A stretch of DNA of 64,000 nt from assembly GCF_024498075.1 (NCBI RefSeq), contig NZ_JANHOF010000002.1:62001-126000 (forward strand), read 5' to 3'. The position numbers were made by a program, and so were the translations under genes. Origin of the DNA: Paenibacillus mendelii (lineage in GTDB: Bacteria > Bacillota > Bacilli > Paenibacillales > Paenibacillaceae). Of the stretch, positions 42,567 through 53,334 are shown one piece after another; within the stretch, counting starts at the first letter, position 1; each line of letters begins with the position of its first letter. The notes under the pieces were generated by a model. That model had not been told where the DNA came from. It saw only the letters and a program-made list of their open reading frames with translations, and searched no databases.

Positions 42567-43568
42567 TCATCCGCCGATCTGTGACATCCGCCTTGCGGTC
42601 GGTTCGTGGCTTTGCGCTTCATCGGACAGCTTCGCGGCCATCTCATGGTTAAGCGGCTTAATATCGAGCGCCCGCATGAACAATTCGCGCAGTGCCGACG
42701 CATCGCCGAGCGCATTCTTGACGTTCAACTCGTCTACCCAATACAAGCAAGGCTTCAAGCTTCCATCCGCCGTTAGCCTTAACCGGTTGCACCTCTCGCA
42801 GAAGTGATCGCTCACCGGATGAATAAGCCCGAACGATCCCTTGCCGCCGGCGATCCGATAATCCTCGGAAGGTCCGTTGCCCACGATATCGTGCAATCGA
42901 GCGACTTGGAATTGCTGCTGCTCAGCAATTTCTAGAACGCGGGATAAAGGTAAGTAGTGCGTCTTCCAATTTTCATCCGCATGGCCTATCGGCATATATT
43001 CAATAAAGCGGACATGCAGCGGTTGATCAAAGCTCATTTTGAGGAAAGAGGCGATTTCATCCTCGTTGATGCCTTTTAATAAGACGCAATTCAGTTTAAT
43101 CGGACCAAATCCAACACGTACCGCGGCTTCGATGCCTTCCATGACTCGCTTCAGATCCCCTCTTCTGGCAATCATACGAAAACGAGCGGGATCGAGCGTA
43201 TCCAAACTGATGTTGACCCGATTCAAGCCAGCACTGCGAAGCGCCTCTGCGCGCTCAGCAAGCATGATGCCATTGGTCGTCATCGAGATATCTTTGATGC
43301 CAGGTATGGCTGAGAGCTGGCTTATAAGACCGTCCAGTCCGGGGCGCACGAGCGGTTCCCCGCCAGTAATCCGAAGTTTAGAGATGCCAAGGCTTGCCGC
43401 TGTCTCGACGACCTCGACAATCGCTTCGTATGTGAGCAAATCCGAAGATGGAGCAAACTCAACGCCTTCTTCCGGCATGCAGTATAAGCACCGTAAATTG
43501 CAGCGGTCTGTTACGGAAATTCGCAAATAATCGTGTACGCGGCCAAAGCGATCCGTTAATGCGGACAT
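42567..43568 (-). CDS. moaA: GTP 3',8-cyclase MoaA
   Basis: A 333-residue radical SAM enzyme doing the first step of molybdenum-cofactor synthesis, GTP to 3',8-cyclo-GTP. The N-terminal cluster motif is SVTDRCNLRCLYCMPEEGVE and the SAM motif RITGGEPLVRPG. The C-terminal second cluster has CERCNRLRLTADGSLKPC. The protein ends in Gly-Gly, as MoaA requires for activity. GGGGAG lies ahead of the ATG at 43568. It is divergent from the moaD-moaE fusion with 103 bp between, so the cofactor genes are organised around one intergenic region. Confidence 0.95.
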   Translation of the reverse strand: MSALTDRFGRVHDYLRISVTDRCNLRCLYCMPEEGVEFAPSSDLLTYEAIVEVVETAASLGISKLRITGGEPLVRPGLDGLISQLSAIPGIKDISMTTNGIMLAERAEALRSAGLNRVNISLDTLDPARFRMIARRGDLKRVMEGIEAAVRVGFGPIKLNCVLLKGINEDEIASFLKMSFDQPLHVRFIEYMPIGHADENWKTHYLPLSRVLEIAEQQQFQVARLHDIVGNGPSEDYRIAGGKGSFGLIHPVSDHFCERCNRLRLTADGSLKPCLYWVDELNVKNALGDASALRELFMRALDIKPLNHEMAAKLSDEAQSHEPTARRMSQIGG

Positions 43569-43671
43569 GGTTTCACTCTCCCCTTACGTCTTTGCTTTCA
43601 GCATAACATTTTCAAATATATTATGGTATGCTATTAGAACGAAAACGAGTCAAATTGAGGGGTTCCCTGCC

Positions 43672-44409
43672 ATGACATTTGAATGGAAACTACAGTTATT
43701 CGCTGGTCTTGCCGAGCGGTTCGGCACACCCAATATCACGATAATGCTTGAGAAGGAACAATTAACCGCAGCTCAGCTGAAGCAGGCGCTTATCCGCGAA
43801 TATGCACAGCATGAATCGCTTCTTCTCGTCTCCTTTATTGCCTGTAATCAAGCCTATGCGGCAGATGACGAGCTCATCCATGCCACGGATGAGCTCGCGC
43901 TGCTTCCTCCGGTATCCGGAGGGGAAGAGACGGCCGCGCTTGCCTCTGATGCGAATGAAGACAAACGGTATGCGATTACACAGAATCCTATCTCCGTTGA
44001 GGCCGTCACTGCCTTGGTCATCGTGCCCGAGCACGGCGCAGCACTGACCTTTACCGGTACGACCAGGGAGTGGACGCAAGGCAAACGTACGACGCGCCTT
44101 GAGTATGAGGCCTATATTCCGATGGCGATCAAGACTCTCCGCCAAATCGGCGACGAGATCTCTGTGCGATGGCCGGGTGCCTTATGCGCCATTACCCACC
44201 GAATCGGTGTTGTCGACATTGCCGAGATCAGTGTCGTTATTGCGGTATCGGCTCCCCATCGCGGAGATTGCTATGATGCAAGCCGCTATGCTATCGAGAG
44301 ATTGAAACAAATCGTGCCGATCTGGAAACGTGAAATATGGGACGATGGTTCAGAGTGGAAGGGTCACCAGCTCGGTCCATGGAACCCTGCTGCCTCTGCC
44401 GAGCAGTAG
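43672..44409 (+). CDS. Fused molybdopterin synthase, MoaD-MoaE
   Basis: A 245-residue fusion. Residues 1-84 are a MoaD ubiquitin-like domain (WKLQLFAGLAERFG at the start, DELALLPPVSGG at the end), with the Gly-Gly at 83-84. After a short linker, residues about 100-240 are MoaE: ALTFTGTTREWTQGK, LEYEAYIPMA, ITHRIGVVDIAE, and the catalytic Lys region IVPIWKREIWDDGSEWKG. Together they convert cyclic pyranopterin monophosphate to molybdopterin. The MoaD C-terminal Gly must be free to accept sulfur, so the fusion must be cleaved after Gly 84 or work differently; mycobacterial MoaX is a comparable fusion. GAGGGG precedes the ATG at 43672. Confidence 0.92.
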   Translation: MTFEWKLQLFAGLAERFGTPNITIMLEKEQLTAAQLKQALIREYAQHESLLLVSFIACNQAYAADDELIHATDELALLPPVSGGEETAALASDANEDKRYAITQNPISVEAVTALVIVPEHGAALTFTGTTREWTQGKRTTRLEYEAYIPMAIKTLRQIGDEISVRWPGALCAITHRIGVVDIAEISVVIAVSAPHRGDCYDASRYAIERLKQIVPIWKREIWDDGSEWKGHQLGPWNPAASAEQ

Positions 44410-44410
44410 G

Positions 44411-44626
44411 CACAAAACTGATAGCATATCCTTCCGCAGCGAGTTTTGTTCGCGCTCCTTCGGAAGCGCTTTGCTCACAAAACTTTAAGCTTATCCTTCC
44501 GCAACGAGTTTTGTTCGCGCTCCTTCGGAAGCGCTGTGCTCACAAAACTTTTTGCATATCCTTCCGCAGTGAGTTTTGTTCGATTCCGCTCCTTCGGAGG
44601 CGCTGTGCTCACAAAACTTTTGGAGG
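44411..44626 (+). repeat. 65-bp tandem repeat array C, in the leader of moeB
   Basis: Three full units starting CACAAAACT at 44411, 44476 and 44541 (periods 65, 65, 69) and a final partial unit from 44610 ending in GGAGG (44622-44626), the ribosome binding site of moeB. The core inverted repeat ACAAAACT ... AGTTTTGT and CCTTCCG match arrays A and B; the second half differs and forms a GC-rich hairpin GCGCTCC-TTCG-GAAGCGC with a UUCG tetraloop. The array starts 1 base after the stop of the moaD-moaE gene. A reading frame stays open through it by chance, but unit length is not a multiple of three. Confidence 0.95.
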
Positions 44627-44633
44627 TGTCCAT

Positions 44634-45695
44634 TTGTCTCATTCCTCCCAGTCGGATTCTAGTCGTGCTGACGACAGGTACTCACGTCAAATCCGGTTTG
44701 CCCCCATCGGTCAGGAGGGGCAGCGCAGCCTCTCCGAAAGCTGCGTTGCCGTTGTCGGAATGGGTGCCCTCGGTTCCGTTGCCGCTCAACATTTGGTGCG
44801 TTCGGGGGTAGGATGCGTCCGGATCATTGACCGTGACGTGCTTGAACGCAGCAATTTGCAGCGTCAGGTTTTATACACCGAAGAAGACGTCAGCCTTGCG
44901 CTTCCGAAGGCTGAAGCCGCAGCTGCTCATCTGCGTGCGATCAACAGCTCGGTACGCATCGAATCCACCGTCGCGGATCTTACGTCTGCAAACGCGGACG
45001 CTTTGCTTGCCGGAGCCGATCTTATTGTAGACGGGTCAGACAATTTTTCTGTCCGCTATCTCATGAACGACTACAGCTTAAAACATCATATTCCTTGGAT
45101 TTACGGAGGTGTCATAGGTGCCTCCGGAATGACCATGACCTATATTCCAGGAGAAACTGCCTGCTTCCGCTGCCTCTTCCCGAATCCGCCTGCGGCAGGC
45201 GCTGTCGATACTTGCGATACGGCGGGCGTTATATCCCCTGCTGTCGATATCGTGGCCTCCTTACAAGCCGCTGAAGCTTTAAAATGGCTAAGCGGCAATC
45301 GGGCTGCGCTTCACGGGACGCTCTTTCAAATCGACCTCTGGCAGCATCGCTGGATGCCCCTTAAAACAGATGGCTCGAAAAGAGCAGACTGCCCTGCTTG
45401 CGCGAAGCGTGATTTCACGTTTCTGGAGCACGGTCACCCGGAGACGGCCGCACTTTCTCTATGCGGCCGCAATACGATCCAAATATCGCCGCAGAGCACG
45501 CTTTCGCTCTCATTAGACGAGCTTGAGAAAAGACTGGGGCGAATCGGCCGCGTGGAACGAAACCCGTTTCTCCTCCGTTACCATCGCGATGATCACCATC
45601 TGATCGTTATTTTTCCAGACGGTCGGGCTTTAATACAAGGCACCGAGGATCCCATTACCGCTAGACGGATTTATACGGAGATTCTTGGTAATTAA
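44634..45695 (+). CDS. moeB: MoeB/ThiF family sulfur-carrier adenylyltransferase
   Basis: A 353-residue E1-like enzyme that adenylates the C-terminal Gly of MoaD (or ThiS). It opens RYSRQIRFAPIGQEGQRSL, then VAVVGMGALGSVAAQHLVRSG (the nucleotide-binding GxGxxG) and the RSNLQRQVLYTEEDV block. Zinc is held by CFRC (near the middle) and CPAC. The last ~90 residues lie past the usual fold and lack a rhodanese Cys that I can recognise. Initiation is TTG at 44634-44636, seven bases after GGAGG, which is the end of repeat array C. Lying after moaD-moaE it is most likely the MoaD-activating enzyme. Confidence 0.87.
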   Translation: MSHSSQSDSSRADDRYSRQIRFAPIGQEGQRSLSESCVAVVGMGALGSVAAQHLVRSGVGCVRIIDRDVLERSNLQRQVLYTEEDVSLALPKAEAAAAHLRAINSSVRIESTVADLTSANADALLAGADLIVDGSDNFSVRYLMNDYSLKHHIPWIYGGVIGASGMTMTYIPGETACFRCLFPNPPAAGAVDTCDTAGVISPAVDIVASLQAAEALKWLSGNRAALHGTLFQIDLWQHRWMPLKTDGSKRADCPACAKRDFTFLEHGHPETAALSLCGRNTIQISPQSTLSLSLDELEKRLGRIGRVERNPFLLRYHRDDHHLIVIFPDGRALIQGTEDPITARRIYTEILGN

Positions 45696-45818
45696 TAATA
45701 ACTCCCATTGGACCGGCCATTATATTCCAAAATGCATATACTTTATCTAAATTCAGGACTTTTCGCCTATTTATTTTCGTAGTATGATGATTAAACGTAT
45801 TATTCCTATTTGCTCTTA

Positions 45819-45847
45819 TTGCCAATTCTTTGATTTATTGCTACCAT
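45819..45847 (+). promoter_or_regulatory. Candidate promoter of the second HD-GYP gene
   Basis: TTGCCA at 45819-45824 and TACCAT at 45842-45847 with a 17-base spacer, 43 bases ahead of the start codon, in an AT-rich gap. Typical sigma-A geometry with a mediocre -10. Confidence 0.45.
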
Positions 45848-45890
45848 AGACTTAATTAATGGAGAGAAACGAGAACGTTCGAGGTGGATC

Positions 45891-46949
45891 ATGAGGGTAC
45901 ATGTAACAGAAATTAAAGATGGCGATAAGTTGGCAAATGATGCGTTCAACTCCTATGGTTTGCACGTATTATCGAAGGGAACAACCTTGTTCGCGAAAGA
46001 AATATCAGTTCTGTTCCAACATCAGATCGATTATGTCGATATTGAAACCCGGCAAGCAGATGCACCTTTAAACCGCACAATTGAATCAGGCTTAAGTCCT
46101 AAGTGGCTGCCGACGGTTGAGCCGATCTATCAAGAGGTTATCTTAGGATGCGAGCAATTGTTTTTGAATGCGCTTCAAAACGGGGTTATCGCCGAGGACG
46201 ATGTTTCGGCTACCTTCCAGCCGCTTGTCGATAATTTCAAGATGGAACGCGATGTCGTGTCTATGCTGCTCCTGCTCAATACCAAGGATGACTATACATA
46301 CCAGCACTCGGTTCAGGTAGGCATGCTTTCGTATTACTTATCTTCTTGGCTCGGATATGACGAAGAGGAATCCGTCAAGATCGGTCAGGCCGGTTTTCTG
46401 CATGATATCGGGAAGTGCCGCATTACGGATGATATTCTGAATAAGCCGGACCGCTTAACGCCGGAAGAGTTCGAATTGATCAAGCGGCATACGATTGACG
46501 GCCATCAAATTATACAAGCCTCCTTCGGCAAAGATTCTCTGGCTGCTATAGTAGCTCTTGAGCATCACGAACGCATGGATGGCAGCGGTTATCCGTATGA
46601 AATTACCGGCGATGAGATGCACCCTGTCTCCAAGATCGTCGCGGTAGCCGATGTGTACAGCGCCATGATCTCATCCCGTGTCTATCAACAGAAGCGAGAC
46701 CTGCTATATGTGCTCCGCGAGCTGTACCGGATGAGCTTCTCGGAGTTGGATCCAACGACCACCCATACATTCATCAGGCATATGATACCGAACTTTATCG
46801 GCAAGAAGGTGGAGCTGCATAGCGGCGAAGTCGGAACGATTATTATGACGCATCCCTCCGAATTCTTCCGTCCACTTGTCCAAATCGATGAACACTTCAT
46901 TGATTTGTCGCTGGATCACTCCTTCGAGGTGAAGCAAGTTTATATGTAG
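45891..46949 (+). CDS. HD-GYP domain phosphodiesterase (copy 2)
   Basis: A 352-residue relative of the protein at 38414-39526 with the same three-part layout. An N-terminal ~55-residue beta module (LHVLSKGTTLFAKEISVLFQ ending DYVDIET) is followed by a helical linker. The HD-GYP domain has HSVQVGMLSYYLSSW, GFLHDIGKCRITDDILNKPD, RHTIDGHQI and HHERMDGSGYPYEITGDE. A C-terminal segment (KKVELHSGEVGTIIMTHPS) resembles a small beta barrel and may bind a ligand. Predicted to hydrolyse cyclic di-GMP. GAGGTGG lies ahead of the ATG. It is alone between a promoter-like site and a terminator. Confidence 0.88.
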   Translation: MRVHVTEIKDGDKLANDAFNSYGLHVLSKGTTLFAKEISVLFQHQIDYVDIETRQADAPLNRTIESGLSPKWLPTVEPIYQEVILGCEQLFLNALQNGVIAEDDVSATFQPLVDNFKMERDVVSMLLLLNTKDDYTYQHSVQVGMLSYYLSSWLGYDEEESVKIGQAGFLHDIGKCRITDDILNKPDRLTPEEFELIKRHTIDGHQIIQASFGKDSLAAIVALEHHERMDGSGYPYEITGDEMHPVSKIVAVADVYSAMISSRVYQQKRDLLYVLRELYRMSFSELDPTTTHTFIRHMIPNFIGKKVELHSGEVGTIIMTHPSEFFRPLVQIDEHFIDLSLDHSFEVKQVYM

Positions 46950-46956
46950 CCATAAC

Positions 46957-46996
46957 AAAACTCCGGTGCGCGATTACAGCGTACCGGAGTTTTTTG
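46957..46996. terminator. Bidirectional terminator between the HD-GYP and collagen-like genes
   Basis: Perfect 11-bp arms AAAACTCCGGT (46957-46967) and ACCGGAGTTTT (46983-46993) with a 15-base loop, followed by a T-run on the plus strand and TTGTT on the minus strand. Confidence 0.92.
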
Positions 46997-47044
46997 CTAT
47001 TCGTTCAATACCCATATCAAGGAAGCAACTGACATTCCGAAGTG

Positions 47045-48376
47045 CTATTCTATCGCGATACCAGCACTGGCATATCCACTGACTGTACTCACCAAGCTGA
47101 GCCCGGTTGCTGTTGCAGAGAAGACAAGAAGATAACGTGTCTCGGCAGATACAGGAATATTCCATTCAGTAGTATTTATGCCGTTGGAGACGGTTCCTAG
47201 AGGTATAACACCAGTAAGTGATGGAGCCAACGTGACTATAGCTCCAGGAACTGGAGTGAATGTATTATTCGGAGTATCCGATTGATACAATTGTGCAGTA
47301 ACGGTAATTGTCGAACCAACCAGACTCAATGCCGTCGTCGTGCTGAAATAAGCTGAAATGGACGTTAGTTTTCCTGAACGCGGCACCGAGAACGCATAAT
47401 TGATGCTGCTGCCGTTATAATCACCTGTAAGATCGATTGTTCCCCCCAGTGGTTGTATGCCTGTAGCAGAGTTCCCGAAACCAACCACACTGCTTGTTCC
47501 ACTTAACCCACCAGCAATCGTAGTCATCGAGATCGCTGAGCCCGATGCAAATGGAATAATGGATGAATATCCTGCTGGGCCTGCTGGGCCTGCTGGACCT
47601 GCTGGACCTGTTGCTCCTGTAGCTCCTGTATCTCCTGCTGGACCTGCCGGGCCTGTAGCACCTGCTGGACCTGCTGGACCTGCCGGACCTGTAGCCCCTG
47701 TATCTCCTTTATCTCCAGCTAGGCCTGCTGGGCCTTGTGCTCCGGTAGCACCTGTTGAACCAGATGATCCAGAACCAGCCGGGCCTGTTGCTCCAGTCTC
47801 CCCTTTGTCCCCTTTATCACCTTTGTCACCTTTGTCTCCTTTGTCTCCTTTGTCGCCCTTATTGCCTTTGTCACCTTTGCTTCCTTTTTCACCTTGGTCG
47901 CCTTTCGTTCCTTGTGTACCAGATGAGGAGCTGTCAAGCGATGTGATAATAACGGACTGGAGATTCTTGTTCCACTCCACTTTTGCTCCTAATTGATCTG
48001 CCAGGAACCGAACCGGAACCATAACCCTGTTATCAATGATTTGACCCGGCTGATCAAGTGTTACTTGGGATACTTGGGAACCAACCTTAACAGTTGCAGC
48101 CTTGTTGCCAAGAATAATTGTGATTGTGACATCGCCCTTAACAGCAGTCACTGATTGTGTAGCAGCGTCCCAATTCAACGTTGCTCCGAATGTATCCATC
48201 ACATGTCGTACGGGGACAAGCATCGTTCCTTTTATGAACGTGGGTTGAACATCACTTTGGACGATGCTGCCGTTGATATTCAGGGAAATGCCCGCCGCCT
48301 GTGTGACCGGTACGGAGATCAGTGTCATGGCAAGCGTAGATATGATTGCGAGTTTCGTCCATCTTTTCTTAAACAA
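47045..48376 (-). CDS. Secreted collagen-like protein with copper-amine-oxidase N-terminal domain
   Basis: A 443-residue exported protein in three parts. A signal peptide (about 1-28, ending TQAAG) is followed by a copper-amine-oxidase N-terminal-type domain (about 31-146) with two copies of the signature ([38 protein letters not shown]). Residues about 153-269 are Gly-x-y collagen repeats, first GDK-rich, then GPA/GAT-rich. Residues 270-443 resemble the C-terminal domain of BclB-type exosporium proteins ([33 protein letters not shown]). Spore-surface or cell-surface filament protein is the likely role. Initiation is TTG at 48374-48376, seven bases after AGGAGG. Confidence 0.88.
   Translation of the reverse strand: MFKKRWTKLAIISTLAMTLISVPVTQAAGISLNINGSIVQSDVQPTFIKGTMLVPVRHVMDTFGATLNWDAATQSVTAVKGDVTITIILGNKAATVKVGSQVSQVTLDQPGQIIDNRVMVPVRFLADQLGAKVEWNKNLQSVIITSLDSSSSGTQGTKGDQGEKGSKGDKGNKGDKGDKGDKGDKGDKGDKGETGATGPAGSGSSGSTGATGAQGPAGLAGDKGDTGATGPAGPAGPAGATGPAGPAGDTGATGATGPAGPAGPAGPAGYSSIIPFASGSAISMTTIAGGLSGTSSVVGFGNSATGIQPLGGTIDLTGDYNGSSINYAFSVPRSGKLTSISAYFSTTTALSLVGSTITVTAQLYQSDTPNNTFTPVPGAIVTLAPSLTGVIPLGTVSNGINTTEWNIPVSAETRYLLVFSATATGLSLVSTVSGYASAGIAIE
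47570..47920 (-). repeat. Collagen-coding Gly-x-y repeat tract
   Basis: About 39 nine-base repeats coding Gly-x-y. The promoter-proximal half codes GDK runs and the other half GPAGPA and GATGAT runs. A 179-codon open frame on the opposite strand (47457-47996) exists only because of this tract. Confidence 0.9.
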
Positions 48377-48732
48377 TTAAATTCCTCCTTGGCTAAGTAC
48401 ATGTACAACGCAATAATCCAGTTAAAATTGTGAGCCTTTTCTGTAAACCTGCAACACAACGATACATGTACATCAGGAAACTCTAATTGATTGCAGCCTC
48501 CCCATTTTTTTAGTCCTACGAAAGTAAACAATAATAATTATTTCTATTAACTATTTCCTGATTCATAATAACATTTTATTCCATAAAATGTCTCAACAAA
48601 TTGTGACAATCTTCGGGTTTATTTTCTCAAATTCAACAGGGTTATGTTTCATCTAGAGAAAAATATTTGGGATTATTTGGAGATAGGAATGTTAGGTATC
48701 CATTCACGCACTATATTTGGATTTGCTATCAG

Positions 48733-48768
48733 AAATAAAAAGAATCCGCAGAAAAAATCTACGGATTC
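48733..48768 (-). terminator. Second terminator downstream of sufB
   Basis: On the minus strand GAATCCG ... CGGATTC arms (48768-48762 and 48748-48742), extended by AGA/TCT, are followed by TTTTTATTTC. No gene lies between it and the terminator at 48871, so it is a back-up for the suf operon or the relic of a lost gene. Confidence 0.8.
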
Positions 48769-48870
48769 AATGATAGTTATGATGCGTTAGGCAAATGAGT
48801 GATTTGACTAAACGGTATCAAAAAGGTATCACGATATTTCAAATGACCCAATAGCTATTACAATTGAATT

Positions 48871-48917
48871 AAAAAAGCCTTGCCCACAGTGATTTATATC
48901 ACTGCAAGCAAAGCTTT
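48871..48917 (-). terminator. Terminator after sufB
   Basis: On the minus strand a long interrupted stem (AAAGC, CTTGC and AGTGAT with their complements) is followed by TTTTTTAATT. It starts 13 bases past the sufB stop. Confidence 0.88.
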
Positions 48918-48929
48918 CCCATACTACAA

Positions 48930-50327
48930 TTAGCCAATGGAGCCTTCCATCTCAAACTTGATGAGACGGTTCATTTCTACGGCATATTCCATCGGAAGCT
49001 CTTTCGTGAAGGGCTCAATGAAGCCCATAACGATCATCTGCGTCGCTTCCGCTTCCGTCAATCCGCGGCTCATCAGATAGAAGAGCTGGTCCTCTGAAAC
49101 CTTGGAGACGGTCGCTTCATGCTCCAGCGTAATATTATCGTTCAGGATTTCGTTGTAAGGGATCGTATCTGATGTGGACTGGTTATCCAGAATCAGTGTA
49201 TCGCATTTGATATTTGCTTTGGAGCCTTCCGAATTACGTCCGAACGAAGCCAGCCCGCGGTATGTTACTTTCCCGCCATGCTTACTGATCGACTTCGAAA
49301 CAATCGTGGACGTCGTGTCCGGTGCCAGGTGATACATCTTTGCGCCTGCGTCTTGATGCTGCCCTTTGCCGGCAACGGCGATGGAGAGCACCATTCCTTT
49401 TGCTCCGCGGCCCTTCAGTATAACGGAAGGATATTTCATTGTCAGCTTGGAGCCGATATTTCCGTCAACCCATTCCATCGTCGCATTCTCTTCCGCTACT
49501 GCACGCTTCGTAACGAGGTTGAAAATATTCGGTGCCCAGTTCTGAATCGTCGTGTAACGGGCGCGCGCGTTCTTCTTCACGATGATCTCAACGACCGCGC
49601 TATGCAGCGAGTTCGTGCTGTAGACAGGCGCCGTACAGCCCTCAACGTAGTGAACGAGGCTGTCCTCGTCCGCGATGATGAGCGTACGCTCGAATTGACC
49701 CATGTTCTCAGAGTTAATCCGGAAGTAAGCCTGCAGTGGAATTTCGCACTTCACGCCTTTTGGAACGTAGATGAAGCTGCCGCCTGACCAAACAGCGCTG
49801 TTGAGTGCCGAGAACTTATTATCGGATGGAGGGACAACAGTAGCGAAATGCTCGCGGAATAGCTCTGGATATTCTCGCAGCGCGGTATCCGTATCCGTGA
49901 AGATTACGCCCTGTTTCTCGAGATCCTCCTGCATGCTGTGATAAACGACTTCCGATTCATACTGTGCGGAAACGCCGGCAAGGAACTTCTGCTCCGCTTC
50001 CGGAATACCCAGCTTATCGAACGTCTCTTTAATCTCAGACGGTACTTCCTCCCAAGTCTTGCCTTGCTTCTCGGAAGGCTTCACGTAGTACTGAATATCA
50101 TTAAAGTCCAAGTCGTCCATATTGCCGCCCCAACGCGGCATAGACATCTTGTAGAACTGCTCCAACGATTTCAGACGGAAGTCCAGCATCCATTGCGGTT
50201 CGTTCTTCATCTCCGAAATCGTGCGTACGATTTCGGGAGTCAGCCCCTTACCGGATTGAAAGATCGATTTATGCTCGTCACGAAAACCATACTGGTATTC
50301 AGATAAATCAGGCATTTGTTTAGCCAT
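48930..50327 (-). CDS. sufB: Fe-S cluster assembly scaffold SufB
   Basis: A 465-residue SufB, the scaffold on which SufBC2D builds Fe-S clusters. It opens with [17 protein letters not shown]; the beta-helix core includes [20 protein letters not shown] and [20 protein letters not shown], and the C-terminal [20 protein letters not shown] segment is typical. The Cys in VEGCTAP and in NIKCDTL are candidates for sulfur transfer and cluster assembly. AGGGAGG precedes the ATG at 50327. Last gene of sufCDSUB, 42 bp after sufU. Confidence 0.96.
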   Translation of the reverse strand: MAKQMPDLSEYQYGFRDEHKSIFQSGKGLTPEIVRTISEMKNEPQWMLDFRLKSLEQFYKMSMPRWGGNMDDLDFNDIQYYVKPSEKQGKTWEEVPSEIKETFDKLGIPEAEQKFLAGVSAQYESEVVYHSMQEDLEKQGVIFTDTDTALREYPELFREHFATVVPPSDNKFSALNSAVWSGGSFIYVPKGVKCEIPLQAYFRINSENMGQFERTLIIADEDSLVHYVEGCTAPVYSTNSLHSAVVEIIVKKNARARYTTIQNWAPNIFNLVTKRAVAEENATMEWVDGNIGSKLTMKYPSVILKGRGAKGMVLSIAVAGKGQHQDAGAKMYHLAPDTTSTIVSKSISKHGGKVTYRGLASFGRNSEGSKANIKCDTLILDNQSTSDTIPYNEILNDNITLEHEATVSKVSEDQLFYLMSRGLTEAEATQMIVMGFIEPFTKELPMEYAVEMNRLIKFEMEGSIG

Positions 50328-50369
50328 TGAAAATAGCCTCCCTTTGGTGGCGCACAAGGCGCCCCATTA

Positions 50370-53315
<2,946 letters not shown>

Positions 53316-53334
53316 AGTCGATGCTCCCCCTCCG

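Larger units (their letters stand above)
48377..48929. other. Gene-free region between the collagen-like gene and sufB
   Basis: 553 bp without a supported gene, strongly AT-rich at 48500-48870. It holds two terminators at the right end, a 9-bp dyad ACATTTTAT/ATAAAATGT at 48571-48591 with a 3-base centre, and two copies of a TACATGTAC palindrome at 48397-48406 and 48462-48471, 65 bases apart. These dyads lie upstream of the collagen-like gene on its strand and may be operator sites. I could not place a promoter with confidence. Confidence 0.55.

Noticed and set aside
44337..44633. An open frame continuing upstream of moeB through repeat array C
   Set aside because: The frame is open by chance: unit length is 65, not a multiple of three, and the TTG at 44634 has an ideal GGAGG. 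The upstream part overlaps moaE in another frame.
47457..47996. A 179-codon plus-strand open frame rich in Pro, Ala, Gly
   Set aside because: It is the antisense of the collagen repeat tract; the coding strand has a signal peptide, ribosome binding site and known domains.
48769..48870. GGTATC direct repeats between the two suf terminators as an attachment site
   Set aside because: Only two short copies (GTATCA) close together, no integrase and no tRNA nearby.
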